A stretch of 64,000 bases of DNA, from assembly GCF_021018895.1 (NCBI RefSeq), contig NC_079373.1, positions 24,379,376 through 24,443,375 on the forward strand. The letters are read 5' to 3'. The translations under genes were made by a program, and so were the position numbers. Each line of letters begins with the position of its first letter. Positions within the stretch are counted from its first letter, which is position 1. This DNA comes from Seriola aureovittata (lineage: Eukaryota; Chordata; Actinopteri; Carangiformes; Carangidae). The notes under the pieces were generated by a model, which saw only the letters and a list, made by a program, of their open reading frames with translations, ran no database searches and was not told the DNA's origin. Of the stretch, positions 12,326-25,600 are shown in pieces.

Positions 12326-12329
12326 TTAA

Positions 12330-13826
12330 AGCTGTGTGATTTAGAAAAATCCCATGTTGCAACCAGAATCTTTTTTTTTCTCTTTTCATGATTTTTTTCT
12401 CCCCCTCTCTCTTTGTCATGTTTGTGTTGTTGATGTGTCTCTCTTCAAGTGATTTAACTTGCAGAGGGGTCTTGCAGCCCCACAGCTAACGCTGTTGTTC
12501 AGAGTCAGTGGGCTGCGGTGGCCCAGAGCGGCTTACGCTAACCTCTAACCCCCTGGCAGTCGCTGCTGGCTTAGCTCTGCTGAACAAGTCAACTGGGCTT
12601 TGTGCCCGAAACAGTCGACCTGCACGAGTGTCATCTGGCCCTGTAGCGAGATCCCCTGCACCTCAGGGTGAGACCCACCACATTATCCAACGCACTCCTG
12701 AGACAAGGGGGCATGGCACTTGCTAACGCTGCCCCTCGTTCAGAGACCTTTCAGCAGTGGATGTACTTAACATCCATGTAAATGTAAATTCATGCAAATA
12801 ATCCCACCTTATTTATAGTTAAATTGAATTATGCAGAACTTCTTCAGGTTTGCATTAGGATCAGGTTTGCCACTTACAGTATCTACACATTAGGGCTGTC
12901 AACAAATATTCTAAATTAAATTATGTAATCTAAAAAATGTCTGTCTCATGACTTCTCACATGGGCCTGCACTAAATGCACTGCATGACGGATAGGAGTCA
13001 CACAACATCACTTTCACTGATAGAAAATGACATTTTGGATTATAATGTGTCCTTGGGTGTCTTGAAAGGCACTTCTAATAAAATGAATGAATGTATTATC
13101 ATTATTATTACTTTCATTATTACACGTAAATCACGAAATGAGAATCTAATTCGGCAATAACCACGAGTTAATGATGGCACAACCCACCTTGGCTGCAGAG
13201 AGAGTGAGTTGCACTGCGAGCTATCTAAAATTGCCTTTTGGAAATATTTCAGATTTCATTCAGTATACAGTAAAATTGTGGAACCTCAAGATAAAGTTGT
13301 ATGTAAGCTATCTAAGCTAGAGCTAGCCTAACCAGCAACCTGAAGGTACATCTCAAAAAAAAGCATCTATACAAGTAGTTATGTCTCTCATTGTGTCGGT
13401 TTGATCTCTTATGGACATAATGCTCATTCGAACCTATGTGTTATGTCATTTTTTTGCTAGAATATGATGCAGTGATTTAGCTGCAGCGTCTCTTTTGTTG
13501 TTGATTCCATCCTTTGCTGCGATTAACATAATCAGATTAATGTCCTGAATCACCAAGACTGTGTCGACCAAATTGCTCCTCAGCTGTCAGGTACTAAGTT
13601 TGTATACATATTCAGTGATTACATAATGTCTTTAAGTGCACAAATAACACTGTTGGCAGTGACCTGTGCTCTCTGCACCGAGCAAATCCTCATTTAGATC
13701 CTCATTTATACTATTGAAAATATCACACTAATCGCAGATGCAGCCTGCGGTAAGAGGCAGAACGGACGTGAAACCCTGAACTAGAGAGCGAAATGAAACA
13801 CTGCTTTTCAGCCAAGTTTTTCTTGT
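12330..13826. other. Non-coding stretch, nothing recognised
   Basis: No gene supported. It contains an ATTATTATT-rich patch near 13095-13110, and GCTAGAGCTAGCC near 13317-13330, a short dyad. No repeat copy shared with the rest of the window was found. Confidence 0.5.
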
Positions 13827-13870
13827 TCTTATATATTCTTATTTATTCTTATTTATTCCTATTCTTATTT
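13827..13870 (+). repeat. Short tandem repeat of a TTCTTATTTA-like 10-mer
   Basis: Four to five imperfect units of a decamer (TATTCTTATT and variants) in a row. Too short to be called a satellite. Confidence 0.7.
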
Positions 13871-15479
13871 GGCCTTTCCAGAAAATACAATTGCCGGCAG
13901 CCTCCATAGTATAATTGGCAATCTGCAATGCTGACAGTGAAAAGATTTTATCATGTGCTCGTTGTTTGTTTCTATACAGTGTTAGGAGGACAGGAGTTGT
14001 GAATACGTTCACTGTCCATTTGCTTTGTGAAAGGATTCAAGAGAAAGAAACAGATGAATGAATCATGTTTCGTCAAAGGAGAAATCAAAACATCAGACGC
14101 TTTCCTTTTGTCTTACTCCAGTTGAAAATGAAATGAGCTCACTGGTGAGTAAGATGGAATAGGCTAACTTTTCAAAGCTCTTCAACCTGCTTTCAGTTTC
14201 TTATGAAGTGAAATGCTAATGAAGGCAGAAATACCTTTATTAAGTAAAATCATTTAGGTGAGGATATGTTCTGGTTCTGGTTTGCTTTAGTCCCTTATGG
14301 AAATTTAGGTTAAGTTGGTGATGGAAAGGAAAACAACTGAAATCAGATGAATTTATTATTAATTCGTTATTAGAGTGAATTTCAATGATCCATAAAGCAG
14401 TGTACACCCACTTTATCAGTGTCACAAGTGAAGAGAGTTTTCTCATATTCAGGTTGTCAGTTGTAAACAAAGAACTTGCCATAGTAATTTTGGGTGTGTG
14501 GGTGGGGAGGGGGCAATCAGCCGGTCTGTGCAATTAGTTATTGCACTGAGGGAGGAAAAGAATCACATTCATTATGTGAAAATATGGCCACCAAGAAGGA
14601 GCCTCTTGAATTGTAATGAAGGAGGCCCCTTGATAACCATGAATTCACCAATTAAGGTTCTCATATAACATTCAAATTATGTGCATTTTAACAAGTAGTT
14701 TTGCCACAGAAACACTTGCATTTTCCTTTGGTTTCAAGGAGCTTCCCTGCTTGCAAATGTACAAGTAATTAAGATAATTAAAGCTTTTGATGTTCCACAT
14801 TTAATCCAATGCACAGCAATAGTGAGGAGATGCGGGAAAAAAAGTTGTAATGAATTTCAAGGCTTTGTCCTCCTCTGTTCCCTCCCATTAAGACAGCTCT
14901 CATTGTCTGCAATTCCATTTTCTTTTAGTGAAACGGCTCTTACATAAGTCGGGGAGAAATTGGCTGTTTCATTTTGCAGAATTAACGACTTTGTCTCCTT
15001 CACATGTCAACTTTGGAGCTGAAGAGCAAACTTGTCAAAAGAAATGTTTTTAGGAATGAAATGGACATGAATGATACATGAACTAACCCCTCTGTAAAAG
15101 CCTTCATAAAAGCTGATAATGTATAGATAGAAATTAAACTGGAAAGTCTGGTGCATCAAGTGTTTGAGAAAAAGAGCCTTTAAACATACATATCGTAAAA
15201 TTCCATACATTTTTGTCGGAAAACGCTTTTTGCAGGCACAGTATCCGATACAAAGGAAAAGACCATTTTTGGATCCAATAATGTTTTGCAAGAGAGAGAG
15301 CTTTACAACGATACCTGTGATGGCTTGTTGCAGACAACGATCGCTGTGCGGCATGTTGCGTTAGAATGCAAACCTTTAGTGAATTTAGGGGAAATCTATG
15401 AACGGAAATGACAAACCTAAATGTAAATCATATTATATTATAGACTAACAGAAGACATTATGGAAGCAAAATAGCCCAA
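13871..15479. other. Non-coding stretch, nothing recognised
   Basis: AT-rich sequence without supported frames. The 115-codon minus-strand frame at 15007-15354 overlaps two other frames in the same place and shows no domain, so it is not called. Confidence 0.5.
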
Positions 15480-15879
15480 AATCTCATCTTTTTACCTGCC
15501 ATGTGTCGCTAACGTTAGCATTAACACCTGTTTACTTATTAATGTTGTGAGTTCAGCATCAAACTTCTCCTTCTCCTTTACGCTCCAGGAGCTGTCTCCA
15601 GTAATGGAAAGCAACACCAGTGTTTACTCTTCTCTATCATGCATTTTGTTCTACTGAAGTTAGCACGCTAACCAGCTAGCCCCAGCCCATAGCAGCTCAC
15701 TGTAGCCTCCAATCTGCCCTGAAGATGTAGAACTGCTCAGAGGGTGTATTATAACCTCTTGTATTATAAAGACAACAATGGCCGAAGATCTTGTGGAGGG
15801 TTAGGACGTGGGTTAGGGTTAGGGTTACCTGAAACCATGCTCAGCTGCAGAGAAAAGTTACAAATAGCTCCTTTAATCA
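15480..15879. repeat. Probable old transposable element remnant with telomere-like triplet
   Basis: The text (GCTAACGTTAGCATTAACAC near the start; ACAAATAGCTCCTTTAA at the end, 15863-15879) resembles non-autonomous elements of fish that end in TTAA next to GTTACA-type termini. A telomere-like run GGGTTAGGGTTAGGGTTA lies at 15810-15827. No second copy exists in the window and the left end is not defined, so both the type and the borders are tentative. Confidence 0.3.
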
Positions 15880-16262
15880 AACATACTGAAAAACATTCTC
15901 AAAACATTTAGACAAAACAGAAAACAAACAAAAAAAAAGGTCTGAGCAATATCTCTGATCATTCATGTGGATAGATTTTCATGGTGTGTTGATTGAATCA
16001 ATATTTTTTTTCTCTCTGTTTTAAATGCACAATACCCAGATGTCCTCTGGCAAGAAGCCTGTTTACAAAAATCCCGTTAGGCCTGTTGTCTGCCAACATC
16101 ACGGAGGGGTTGAATCTTAATACAGCCTGATGCTTGTCGAGCTCCCAATCTGCTACAGATTGCAGGGCTGTCGGTGAGAGTAATGAGAGACTGGTTCTGC
16201 CACAGAGATTTCCTGAAAGACCGCTGGATTAGGAATTCACAGGAGGCGCTGCTTCTGCAAGA
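15880..16262. other. Non-coding stretch, nothing recognised
   Basis: Contains a short A run near 15930 and a T run near 16003-16010. No supported frame or element. Confidence 0.5.
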
Positions 16263-16281
16263 CACCCCCCCCACACATACC

Positions 16282-16322
<41 letters not shown>

Positions 16323-16333
16323 CCCCCCCCCCC
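16263..16333 (+). repeat. Compound microsatellite: (C)n, (CCCA)n, (CA)n, (C)n
   Basis: A CCCCCCCC run, then CCCA units, then about 15 CA units, then about 13 C residues. The C block means the minus strand carries a long G run next to a TG tract. Confidence 0.95.
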
Positions 16334-16339
16334 TTCTTT

Positions 16340-19098
16340 TCTCTGCAAATCAATTCTAATTTTACTCTCCGTGTCGATATCATGCTCATGGCTCTCTTTC
16401 ATTCTGGCTTAACTTGCCATTTCCCATCATCCAGTTTTTCAGCAATGTTACTTTGGTTAACTTGCTAACAACCTCTGCGGTTATCAGGACGTGGGATGGC
16501 GTATAATTATGTTTAGCAATAGCTCCTGTGTACCGATCTACCCAACAAACAGCCTCTCACATTGCTGAGTGGGAACCTCTTTAGTCAGTATTCTGCTGCT
16601 TATCTTACAGTCAATCAAAAAAAGTTTTTGTACTTGAAGAACGTCCCTCAACACTTTCATATACCCGCCGTCCTCCTCCTATGGATGTCTCCAAGCGTTG
16701 TGTTGGTTTACTGCATTTTTCTTCTTGGCCTTCGCATGATGTTGTCAGGCTACCAGTGTCAATGAGCGAGAGCACGTTATTGCAGCAGAGAAACTGCCTG
16801 AGGCAACGTATTAAAACAGGGTCGCAGGCTGGCTCTCCCCAGGGCTGCCTGTCAAATTTTAGTTTTGATGCAACAAGAACATTTCAGGTGAGGGTGAGAT
16901 GTATGTGGAGGACCCTCCCATCAGAATTAGAAATGCTGATGTTTAGAGTCTGACTCCATCAGAAAATTAACTGCAGATACTTTAATTGAACTTGAAAAAA
17001 CAAGTCGCATTTTTAGCAGCAATTAGAGAAGTACAGATTCAAGAAAGTTTGTTCTATAACAGCTTCTTTATACAAGTCATGAAGACGAGCGCATATCTTC
17101 AACAACTCTTCAGTCCTTGTAGCTTATACTTTGTTTTTCTCTGTATGTTTTTCCATCATTGTCCAACATGTATTAGAGATGGATGAACCTTGATATCCAA
17201 ACAGTCACACATGGAAAGGTGCAGTTGAATTCAACCCACTGGGTTGATGCAGTAACCCCATCAGTCTAATCGCAAAATAATCACTTAGGGCCCCACCTGC
17301 TTTCAAGGAAACCAAAACTTTCAACAACTCTTAGTACACCACCTTGTCCTCCGGCTACCATTTACTTCCCCCAGAACACAGAAATCAGTAATTGCTGGAC
17401 CATATTTGTAGGATGAAAGGATGAGGGTCACTTTCAGGAGTGACATTTGTGCAAAAAAGAGATGGCCAATGTAGCCCTTAAAAGGGCAGATGTGCCTGCT
17501 ATCAAACGCCAGAATGTAGCCATCAACCCCATAATCACTAAATTGTCCTCAACAAAGGCAGCCAATGTTTTTTTTTTTTGTCATTTCCTGTAGGTTATGA
17601 GTAGCCGAGTATAGATAATAGTCTGGCACAGAGTTGTAGTTACGTACCTGCTTCTGTATCACCTCTGCCCAATTATTTTGTTTGCTGGAGCCCATTTCTA
17701 GGCTTCCTCTGACTCACCCGGTTTCATCAGATTTTCTGGATGGGGGCTTTTATCACAATAGCACTAATCACTCCCACTTCCTCATTCCACAGTAATGCAA
17801 CGCTAACGAGATGACAGGTGGGGAATCTCGAAAGTGGATGTGAATTATGATTTGGAGCAAAATAGATAGCAGATTCCAAATTAAGATTGTGTTACAGTGC
17901 ACGAGTACCCAAACAACCACTGATGTTAACATAAAATTAAATCCCCTTTTTTCATTAAAAATATCACATATTTGACCTCTTTTGTATCGTAGAGCAGCTT
18001 GAAGGCACCATAACCATTTACTGTAGTTGAAGGTGAAGATGAGGCTGTCTGTACCCACAGGTGACTAAACCAGCAACCTTTGTCATTGGACCAGATTTCC
18101 TCGACAAGAAGAACAGGGACAATGGACACACACTCTGTCCCAAATGCTTTGTCTCAGGAATATCTAATGCGCTGCTTTGCTGGAGAGAGGCCAGATAATA
18201 AAGCTCAGTCAGGATCAGTGAAGCCGGTCTCCACTGACTCTACCCTCATTGTTGGATGCCTCGCTCCCTGGGAGTCGCTGTACGTTATCAGTGATCATCA
18301 AAGGCACTGTCAGGGAAGTGTGGAACTGGGGCTTCCACAGGCTGTCCGAGACGCTAGACACATCCAAATGAGACAGGCTTATTAATTCTTCAAAAGCCAC
18401 ACGGCTTCCTTTTCCCCAAGACTCATTTTGGTACATTTAAGGATGATAAAAGCTCAGCCAGGGAGCTCTCCCGCCTCTTTCCGCTGTCTCTCTTTTCCTT
18501 TCTCACACATACATCATACATAATGCAGGCACATGCATTGATTTGATCTCAAGAAGATATTACTTCTTGCTTTAAAATAGCTGTCATGTTTCAAAGTCTT
18601 TTGTATGAATGGAAATAAGGACATTTCAGGGACAAAAATTCGGCTAAAAGAACACACGGTGAAACCTGTGGTTTGTAGCTACTGAACTAGATGCTATGTA
18701 TGTTTTTCATGGCTTTCTGCTTTTTTTCTGCTGTCGGGGGCCAAATAGTCGAGTCAGGCGGCTCTCAGTAATAAATGTTTTTATGATATAACCATATGTC
18801 AAGAGGGCCAGTGATGGAAAAGTGTATGTGTGCTCAGCAAAACCATCCGCAGAAACAGGAAATTTAAAAGAAAACATGATGATAGTATTTTCTGATTTAT
18901 GGCATGATATAAAGAGATATTTACAAAATCCCCTCTGTAAAAACCTTTGACTCTGATATGTCAACAAAATAAAACAATTTTGAACCTGGCTTTCTCCAAT
19001 GTTGAGATTCCTACTCTAGAAATGTCTGCACATGATCACATATTAAAGTAGAAGTCTATTAATAATTTTCTTTAACAATATTCTATTCTACAGCTATA
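16340..19098. other. Non-coding stretch, about 2.8 kb
   Basis: No gene supported. Frames of up to about 100 codons (18080-18385 plus, 17768-18058 minus) overlap on both strands and show no domain. One T run at about 17569-17579. No copy shared with other parts of the window. Confidence 0.5.
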
Positions 19099-19099
19099 A

Positions 19100-19701
19100 T
19101 CATCGGCTGTCTTCATCTTAAGTTATCAGAGAAAAAAGCCAAGCAAATGTTGGACCTGTGTCCATGAACAGTGTCAGTCAATCACTGATTTTTAACATGA
19201 AACTGCTTTATTTTATGTTTCTACTGTTTTAAATCCTGGTTTTAATGGTTATGGAGAGGAGGAGACCTCTGTGGATAATGTGGCTGCTGGTAAAAACCTC
19301 CTGAACATCTGGATCATAAGTTATTAGAGAAAAAAAAATCAAAACTAACATCAGCAGCAGTGTCAGCTCCCCACCCTTCCCTGATGTACCGTGTCCGCTT
19401 TATAGCATCGACGAAACTCTGACTTTTAGTGTGAAACTGCTTTACTCAGTGTTTTTACTGGTTATAAACCCCTGGTATGTTTGTTTTGGAGAGGAGGAGA
19501 CCTCTGAGGATAATTTGGCTCCGGTACAAACCTCCGAATGACACTGAAGGAATCAAAAACAAGAGAACAAGATGGCAATATTGGTGAAGACAACAAATTC
19601 TTTGATCCCATGCTGCTCTCACGACATCACCAAACATCATCTTTTGTTATTATTTTGATTGAGAGACCCAAAATGGCAGAACTTACACGCTGTGAATTTA
19701 A
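19100..19701 (+). repeat. Dispersed repeat with internal duplication, copy 2
   Basis: Aligns along most of its length with 4317-4978. The two internal monomers again carry GGAGACCTCTG (19261 and 19496, 235 bp apart), followed by GCTGCTGGTAAAA or GCTCCGGTACAAA. Shared landmarks include CACCCTTCCCTGATG with CGTGTCCGCTTTATA, and ACACTGAAGGAATCA. The right edge ends in GTGAATTTAA, with TTAA at 19698-19701, the same relative place as in copy 1. Divergence between the copies is substantial, so both insertions look old. Confidence 0.65.
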
Positions 19702-22074
19702 TGTATGTAATCAACTGGGAATGTTTCATGGTGATATCTATTACTCTATTCACCTGTAATGTCTTGTCTTAAAGTACACATTTAACATTAAGTCAGCCTT
19801 ACTGCTGGAAGGAGAGAGGCCTAGGCTCAGCTACTCAGCAGAAAGTTGTTTTTTTAATCCCCTGTCCCCCATAGTGTTAATTGGACAGCAGGTCCACAAC
19901 AGCAGACACAACTCCCTCCACAGGAGCTTTAGTGCAAGGCTGCAGGGAAGCAGTGAAATCTAAACTGAAGTGACACTTACTGACTGGGCCGAGGGGAAGG
20001 GAAAATGAGCTTTTCCTGGGGAAAGGGGAAACCTTTGAATAGGCAGATTGACAGGTTGAGCAGTCGAAGGAGATGGAAAGCACTTGTAGCTGCTCGGACG
20101 CGCCGAGGGGTCAGATGCCAGGGCTGGCAGCTTTGCCGTAGTGGCGGCGGTTTTCCCTGTGACATTCTTGTCAAACGTTTGGCAGCGGGATCTCTCACAA
20201 CAAACACAGTTGGAAGTTGACAGTTAATCTAATTTCACCAGCCCCAATCATGTGCACGGCCTCGCGGGGGGTGGGGTTGTTTTGCCTCAACAATATGTTA
20301 GAGGGTATGTAGACAGAAGTCTTGGCTTCGCTGTGCTCTTGGGTGGGGTTTCTTTGAGGGGACACCTTCAGAGTAATACAAAGAGGTATACAGTAAAATG
20401 AAAAATTCACCGCTTATCACTCCTGTATGTCAGACTGTGTAGATACCACAGAGGAAATTACTTTTATCTTTGCAGCACCACAAGCAATGCAGCACAGAGA
20501 ACGAAGGAAAATCATGACACGTGTCACTTAGAGCAGAATACAGCAGCAATATAAAGAAAATTACCATCAGTGCTAGTGGCAGCCTGTGCCCATTTCACAG
20601 CTTCAACATGTAATAATACCTGTTTAAACTAAAAATAGCAATGGAATACAGTGTGAATATTGGACTTTACTACTATCAAGTGTGCAGAAAATGTGCTGTA
20701 ATGGGATGATAACGTTGCTCTGCTTGTGGTGGATGAACCCTTAGCTAACATGATCGTCATAGCAACTTTTCAAGCCTGAGCTCTCCTGGCACCTAGACGC
20801 TACAAAACGGTTAGTAAAAATGTATCATCATCGTTAGTTAGTTAACATTTGCTGACTTATAGGCTTAGGCCATATCCGAAATGTAATATCAGGAAAACAG
20901 TGTGTGTGTGTCTATATTATGATATATTATAATGTTATGAAAGAAAATTGCACATGGCAGGAAATATCGTGATATGCAATGTCATCAAATATTGGCTGAA
21001 GGCTGCCAACTTATTCAACATACTTAGGTTGGTACTGCATGGAAGGTATTAGCAAAATATCAACAGATCACTTGTCACTCAGTTGTCATAATTGGGTCAC
21101 ATCTGCCCTTTGAGGCAGGGCAGAGGAAGAACATAAACAAAGTAATTATGCTTCAGTTTAGACTATTAAGTTTAGACTTAATAGTCTGCTATTCCAGCAG
21201 ACCTGCCAGGGGATGTTTGATAAACAGCAATGAGACGTCGGCTCCAGGTTCATTTGATACAGCTCTGCCTCACCAGCCTTCACTTTGAAATGAGCTGATA
21301 GCAGGACTGGATGTTGTTCTCATAATTTATAAAGCCTCCATTAGGTTGTGTTCTTGACAGGATGTGCCTTGAAATTGTTCCCTTGGCCCTGCCCCAGCGG
21401 TGGAAAACATATTTTTCAAATGGCAAATACTCCTAAATATGTAACTGCATCTCTCCTATCTTTTTTGTATTATGGTGTGCACAGTTCAATGTTAAACACC
21501 TGATCCTTTATCTAAGAACAAGAAAACACAAGGATAGTGGAGGGAAGGAGGTTATATTTCACTATCAAAGTGAATTAGTCACCCGCTGATAAATGAATTA
21601 CAGACACTCAAAGCAGGAGGTCTTTATCTTTCATTCAACTTAGATGTTAGATGATTTATTTTCATCTTGTTGGTAAACATTGGAAAAATTTAGCTGAGAT
21701 AAATGTGTATTGACTGGATTGAAAACATGATTGTGGAAAAGATATTTTTTATCTACCATGCAACATGTGCTGTTGAGAAATATAAGAATTAATATGCATA
21801 ACTGATGTACTCACAAAATCCCAGATTGGCATTTTAATGTTCCCATTATCTGCTGAGGGAGAGTCAGCTCCCACATGCAGCTGATCTTGCTGACTGGTGT
21901 ATATCTACCAATGCTAAGACTAGATGGAAAAACTCAGACGGGAGGGCTAAAAAATAAAATCATGGAAAGTGCTTAATTAATAAATGAAACACAGTTCGTG
22001 CTTCAAGTTTTTATCTTGACTCAAATTATTATTTAGAGATTCAACCACTGATTTACAGTGTGTCAAATGTTACG
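19702..22074. other. Non-coding stretch, about 2.4 kb
   Basis: No supported frame. A GC-richer patch lies near 19980-20220, where short frames overlap on both strands without domains. A partial inverted arrangement, TAGACTATTAAG / CTTAATAGTCTG, is seen near 21159-21188 and forms a small hairpin. Confidence 0.45.
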
Positions 22075-22620
22075 TTCTGATTAAAATGCAGTTCAGACCC
22101 CAGAGCAGATTGAGGCACAGAACAACCAGCAGTGTTTAAACTGAAGTTCTTTAATGGTGATCACTGAGGGAGGGAGTTCTGGGGGAATGTTGGAGGGCTG
22201 AAGGATCTAGGTTGTAGCAGGAGGAGCGTGGAGGTGGATGGCTGGTGTGGAGCAGGTGAGTGGTCTGAGCGGGAGCAGCAGATTCAGCAGGAGCAGACAG
22301 CAGCACTGGAGCAAGCATAAACTGAAGGCAGAGAGAGACACTGGTGAGGAGAATATTCCAAGACAACGAGAAGTAAGCAATCACAATTCAAACGTTTTAG
22401 TGGCCTGGAGAGTTACCACACATAGAGTGGTAATGAGAAACAGGTGAGCCAGGTAGCCAGTGCTGTGCCACGCCCCTGCTGAGAAACACACACATACACA
22501 CACAGAAAAAGGGGAGGAGTGACAGGGAAAGACAGATGGGGGAAAAAACACAGGAAACACTGGGGAAACTCCTGGAGTCACAGACGGGCTGTGACTTCAC
22601 ATCCGGACAGACTCTTTGCA
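22075..22620. repeat. Possible dispersed repeat: G-rich spacer-like block
   Basis: The text is strongly purine-biased on the plus strand (GGGAGGGAG, GGAGGAGCGTGGAGGTGG, GCAGCAGATTCAGCAGGAGC) and ends with CACAGGAAACACTGGGGAAA and CAGACGGGCTGTGAC. This style of sequence resembles untranslated parts of common fish retroelements. No reverse transcriptase, integrase or LTR pair was found and there is no second copy in the window, so the identification is only by resemblance. Confidence 0.3.
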
Positions 22621-22624
22621 ACAG

Positions 22625-25600
22625 TTAGCATTTTTTAGCAATCATCTGGGATCCACTCAGTTTTTCCATTCATTCCGAGTCATACGAGCTCTTACAAAAG
22701 CATGGACTACAACTGAGGCATTTAACAGCACAATTAAATTCCAATGGCCTAGTATCTATTGAGCAATTAACCTTTGGTAAACCAATTATTATTTAGTACG
22801 TGATGACAAAAGTAAGGTCCTAGAGGAGCCATGTCCTGTTTTAATAGACGGTCTTATGCCCTATAAAAGATGGAAATGTGGGGCCATTTTAGTGCCCTAT
22901 TAGCTTAGCAGTGCTGAAACACTGCCAACTTGCTTCATCCGCAAGTATTGATTAATTGGCACGGAATAGTCTCACTGTCTGGGTTGGCGAGAAGGAGAGA
23001 ACAAATGGATGAAAACGGATTAGGCCAAACTAAGGAAAACGTCGGAGGTGTCCAATCCGTCGAGAGCAGGTATATAATTAACAGGATTCAGACCGGCGTC
23101 CTCAGATGGTCCACATGCAGCCTGTAGTGAGGCCTCAGGACCCCTCTCACCTGCTAGTTCTGTGAAGCAGCTGTTCCATAGCCTGTCCAGCGCCATCCTG
23201 TTGCTACCGTGCAAGGTTTCCAGGGCAACTCGCATCGAGTGACCCAAATCAAACCCACACCAACCCTGTATTCTTTACAATCATTCTGGAAGTTTGACAG
23301 CTCACCGTGCTGCCTGTCTATCCATGCAGCTATGTGTAAATATATAATGTGTTGATTGCCATTAGAGCCCACTTAGTCATTTGAATGACGCCGTAAATGA
23401 CGTTGTTGATTTGTCACTGGAGGGTCATTTGTCATTTTAGTTGTGACTCCAACAATCTGGACCATTCTCAGCCCGTTATATCCTTCATGGAACATGAAGC
23501 AGCTCAGCCATAAATTTATCACAGGCAATGCCATTACCTTTAGCTTGACAGCCCTCAAGCAAAGGCAGTGCAATAATAGAGAATAGATTTTATCCTGTAT
23601 GGAACCCAGCCTTTCGCTTGTGCTTTATTTCCTCCTTCCAGCCTCCAAGATAAAGGAGAAAATAAGGTAGCCACTGAAGTGTTATACCTACCTTAATGAA
23701 AGGTTTTAAACTGATACTGGTATTGACTCAGACGCCCCAGGTGCATGCCTGTATATCAGATGCTCTGTCATAAATGAAGATCAACAATCCTGTTAACTTT
23801 CCCTTACACTAACCTAGAGGAAAACCAAATCAAGCGCCGTATTGATGAGTCTTATAATTAGATTTTCTATTGCGATACGATGATTCTCCAGCCAGATCAT
23901 AGAAGAGATGATGAAATGCCTCAGATGATGAAAATATCAAACCTGATCATGGTCTTAGGCAGCTCGCAGTATCTCTCGCAAGTACGGGAACTTGGATTCT
24001 CGCTATAAAGAGACCAAGTTAAGTAGTGGCTGATTTTTGATCCCCCTCCTGATTCGCTTGCTGATCAATAATGATAATGCGGGCTGATCAATAGCTTACC
24101 CCCTGAGGGACCACGTGGCAGAGTCGGCGACTACTTGAGATGCATTGTGTGTGAGATGTCATCCGGAATACTGATATGAGCGCTCATTTCCTGTGTACCA
24201 CCGATGCTTTGGTGACGGTGTGAGCTGTTAATGAAAAAATCAGCAGGGCTTGTCAACTGTCATCATGACCAAATGAGGCAGAAAGAGAGGGTGGGGAGGA
24301 GGAGACGAAAGATAAAGCACAAATTTCTCTTTCCTCAAACATGAAGCCTAATCAGAGTTTTAAAAAAAAAAACTTATGCTCATATTTTTTTGGAAGAATT
24401 AGCATAGAGCGCTGTCAACACAATGTGAAACTGCTAAGGCACACATTTTTCTGCCAACACAAATTATGACATCTCAGCTGGATTAGGACGCATCCTTTCA
24501 TTACTTTATTTGATTTTCTGACTTCCTTTTTTTCTTGTGCTCACATTTTCGAGGGAAGTTTGCTAAAAGGCTTTGGATGTGCAGTGATTAGACGATGGCG
24601 GTGTAAGAAACTGTGCTTCTGGGGACTGTATTTTGATTATTTTTATATGGAAAAGACCATTTCCTCTAGTCTGTTAATGTTCCTGCCATCATTATCTCTA
24701 TTTGTCATTCTTACTACAGTGTCTACCATCCTACAAAACACAGTTCAGATGTATTTGTCCCCAAATTATCTGATAGGGGCAGGAAAGATGTTGCCCCCCG
24801 AGCCACCAAGACCACAAAAAAATGTACTCTCCTTCTCACACTTCTGGCTGGTTTATTAGCATAAGCTCATTTGTTTCTCATTAATTATGCACTAATGTCA
24901 ACCTACTAATGAAGGCAAGGTCAAGACATTGGAAAAAGATGCCTGGAGTGAATGTACCCTTAAGGAGCTGAAGAATTTCAAAGAAGTGAGTGCTGAAATA
25001 TTTTTCACATTTGGTGACTTGGCCGGTGCATCCGAGTGGAGACATCATTGGATGATGGGTGCGCTTGTTAAAGGTTAAAGGTGGCGCAGAGCTACTGGGC
25101 TTACCCTAATCACACGACCCTGTCCTCCCTTTCTTCTCTCTACCTCCCGCACTCCTTTTTCTCGCAGTCTCTCTGGTCCTCGACTCAGTGCAGAGCCTTT
25201 GCTGCTGAGCCCTAGCCCGAGAACAGCACGACTCCCCTCCCCCCTACACCTCTACACCCTCATTATCGGCCACCATCTGCCCGACCTTAGCCTCACATCA
25301 CTCCTCTCCAACCGGCAAGCCCATCAACACTCCTCTCTCACTCTCAACTGGCACCTTGGCTCACAAGCATGCCACAGCTGCCATCTCTCTCCGAGTTACA
25401 CATTTGTCCTCTTCGGCCATGTTTTATGCTCTGTAATCCCTCTGTCTTGAGTCCTTCTTACATGAACAAGCTGTGTGTAAGCCACTCCGTCAGAAACACA
25501 GATCTCTCAAGAAGTCTCAAGACCTTTTGTCAATACTCTTGAGTTTCCAAACACTGTGTATGCTCTTCCAGGGGTCAGATAAGGTAATGCGGAAGAGGAA

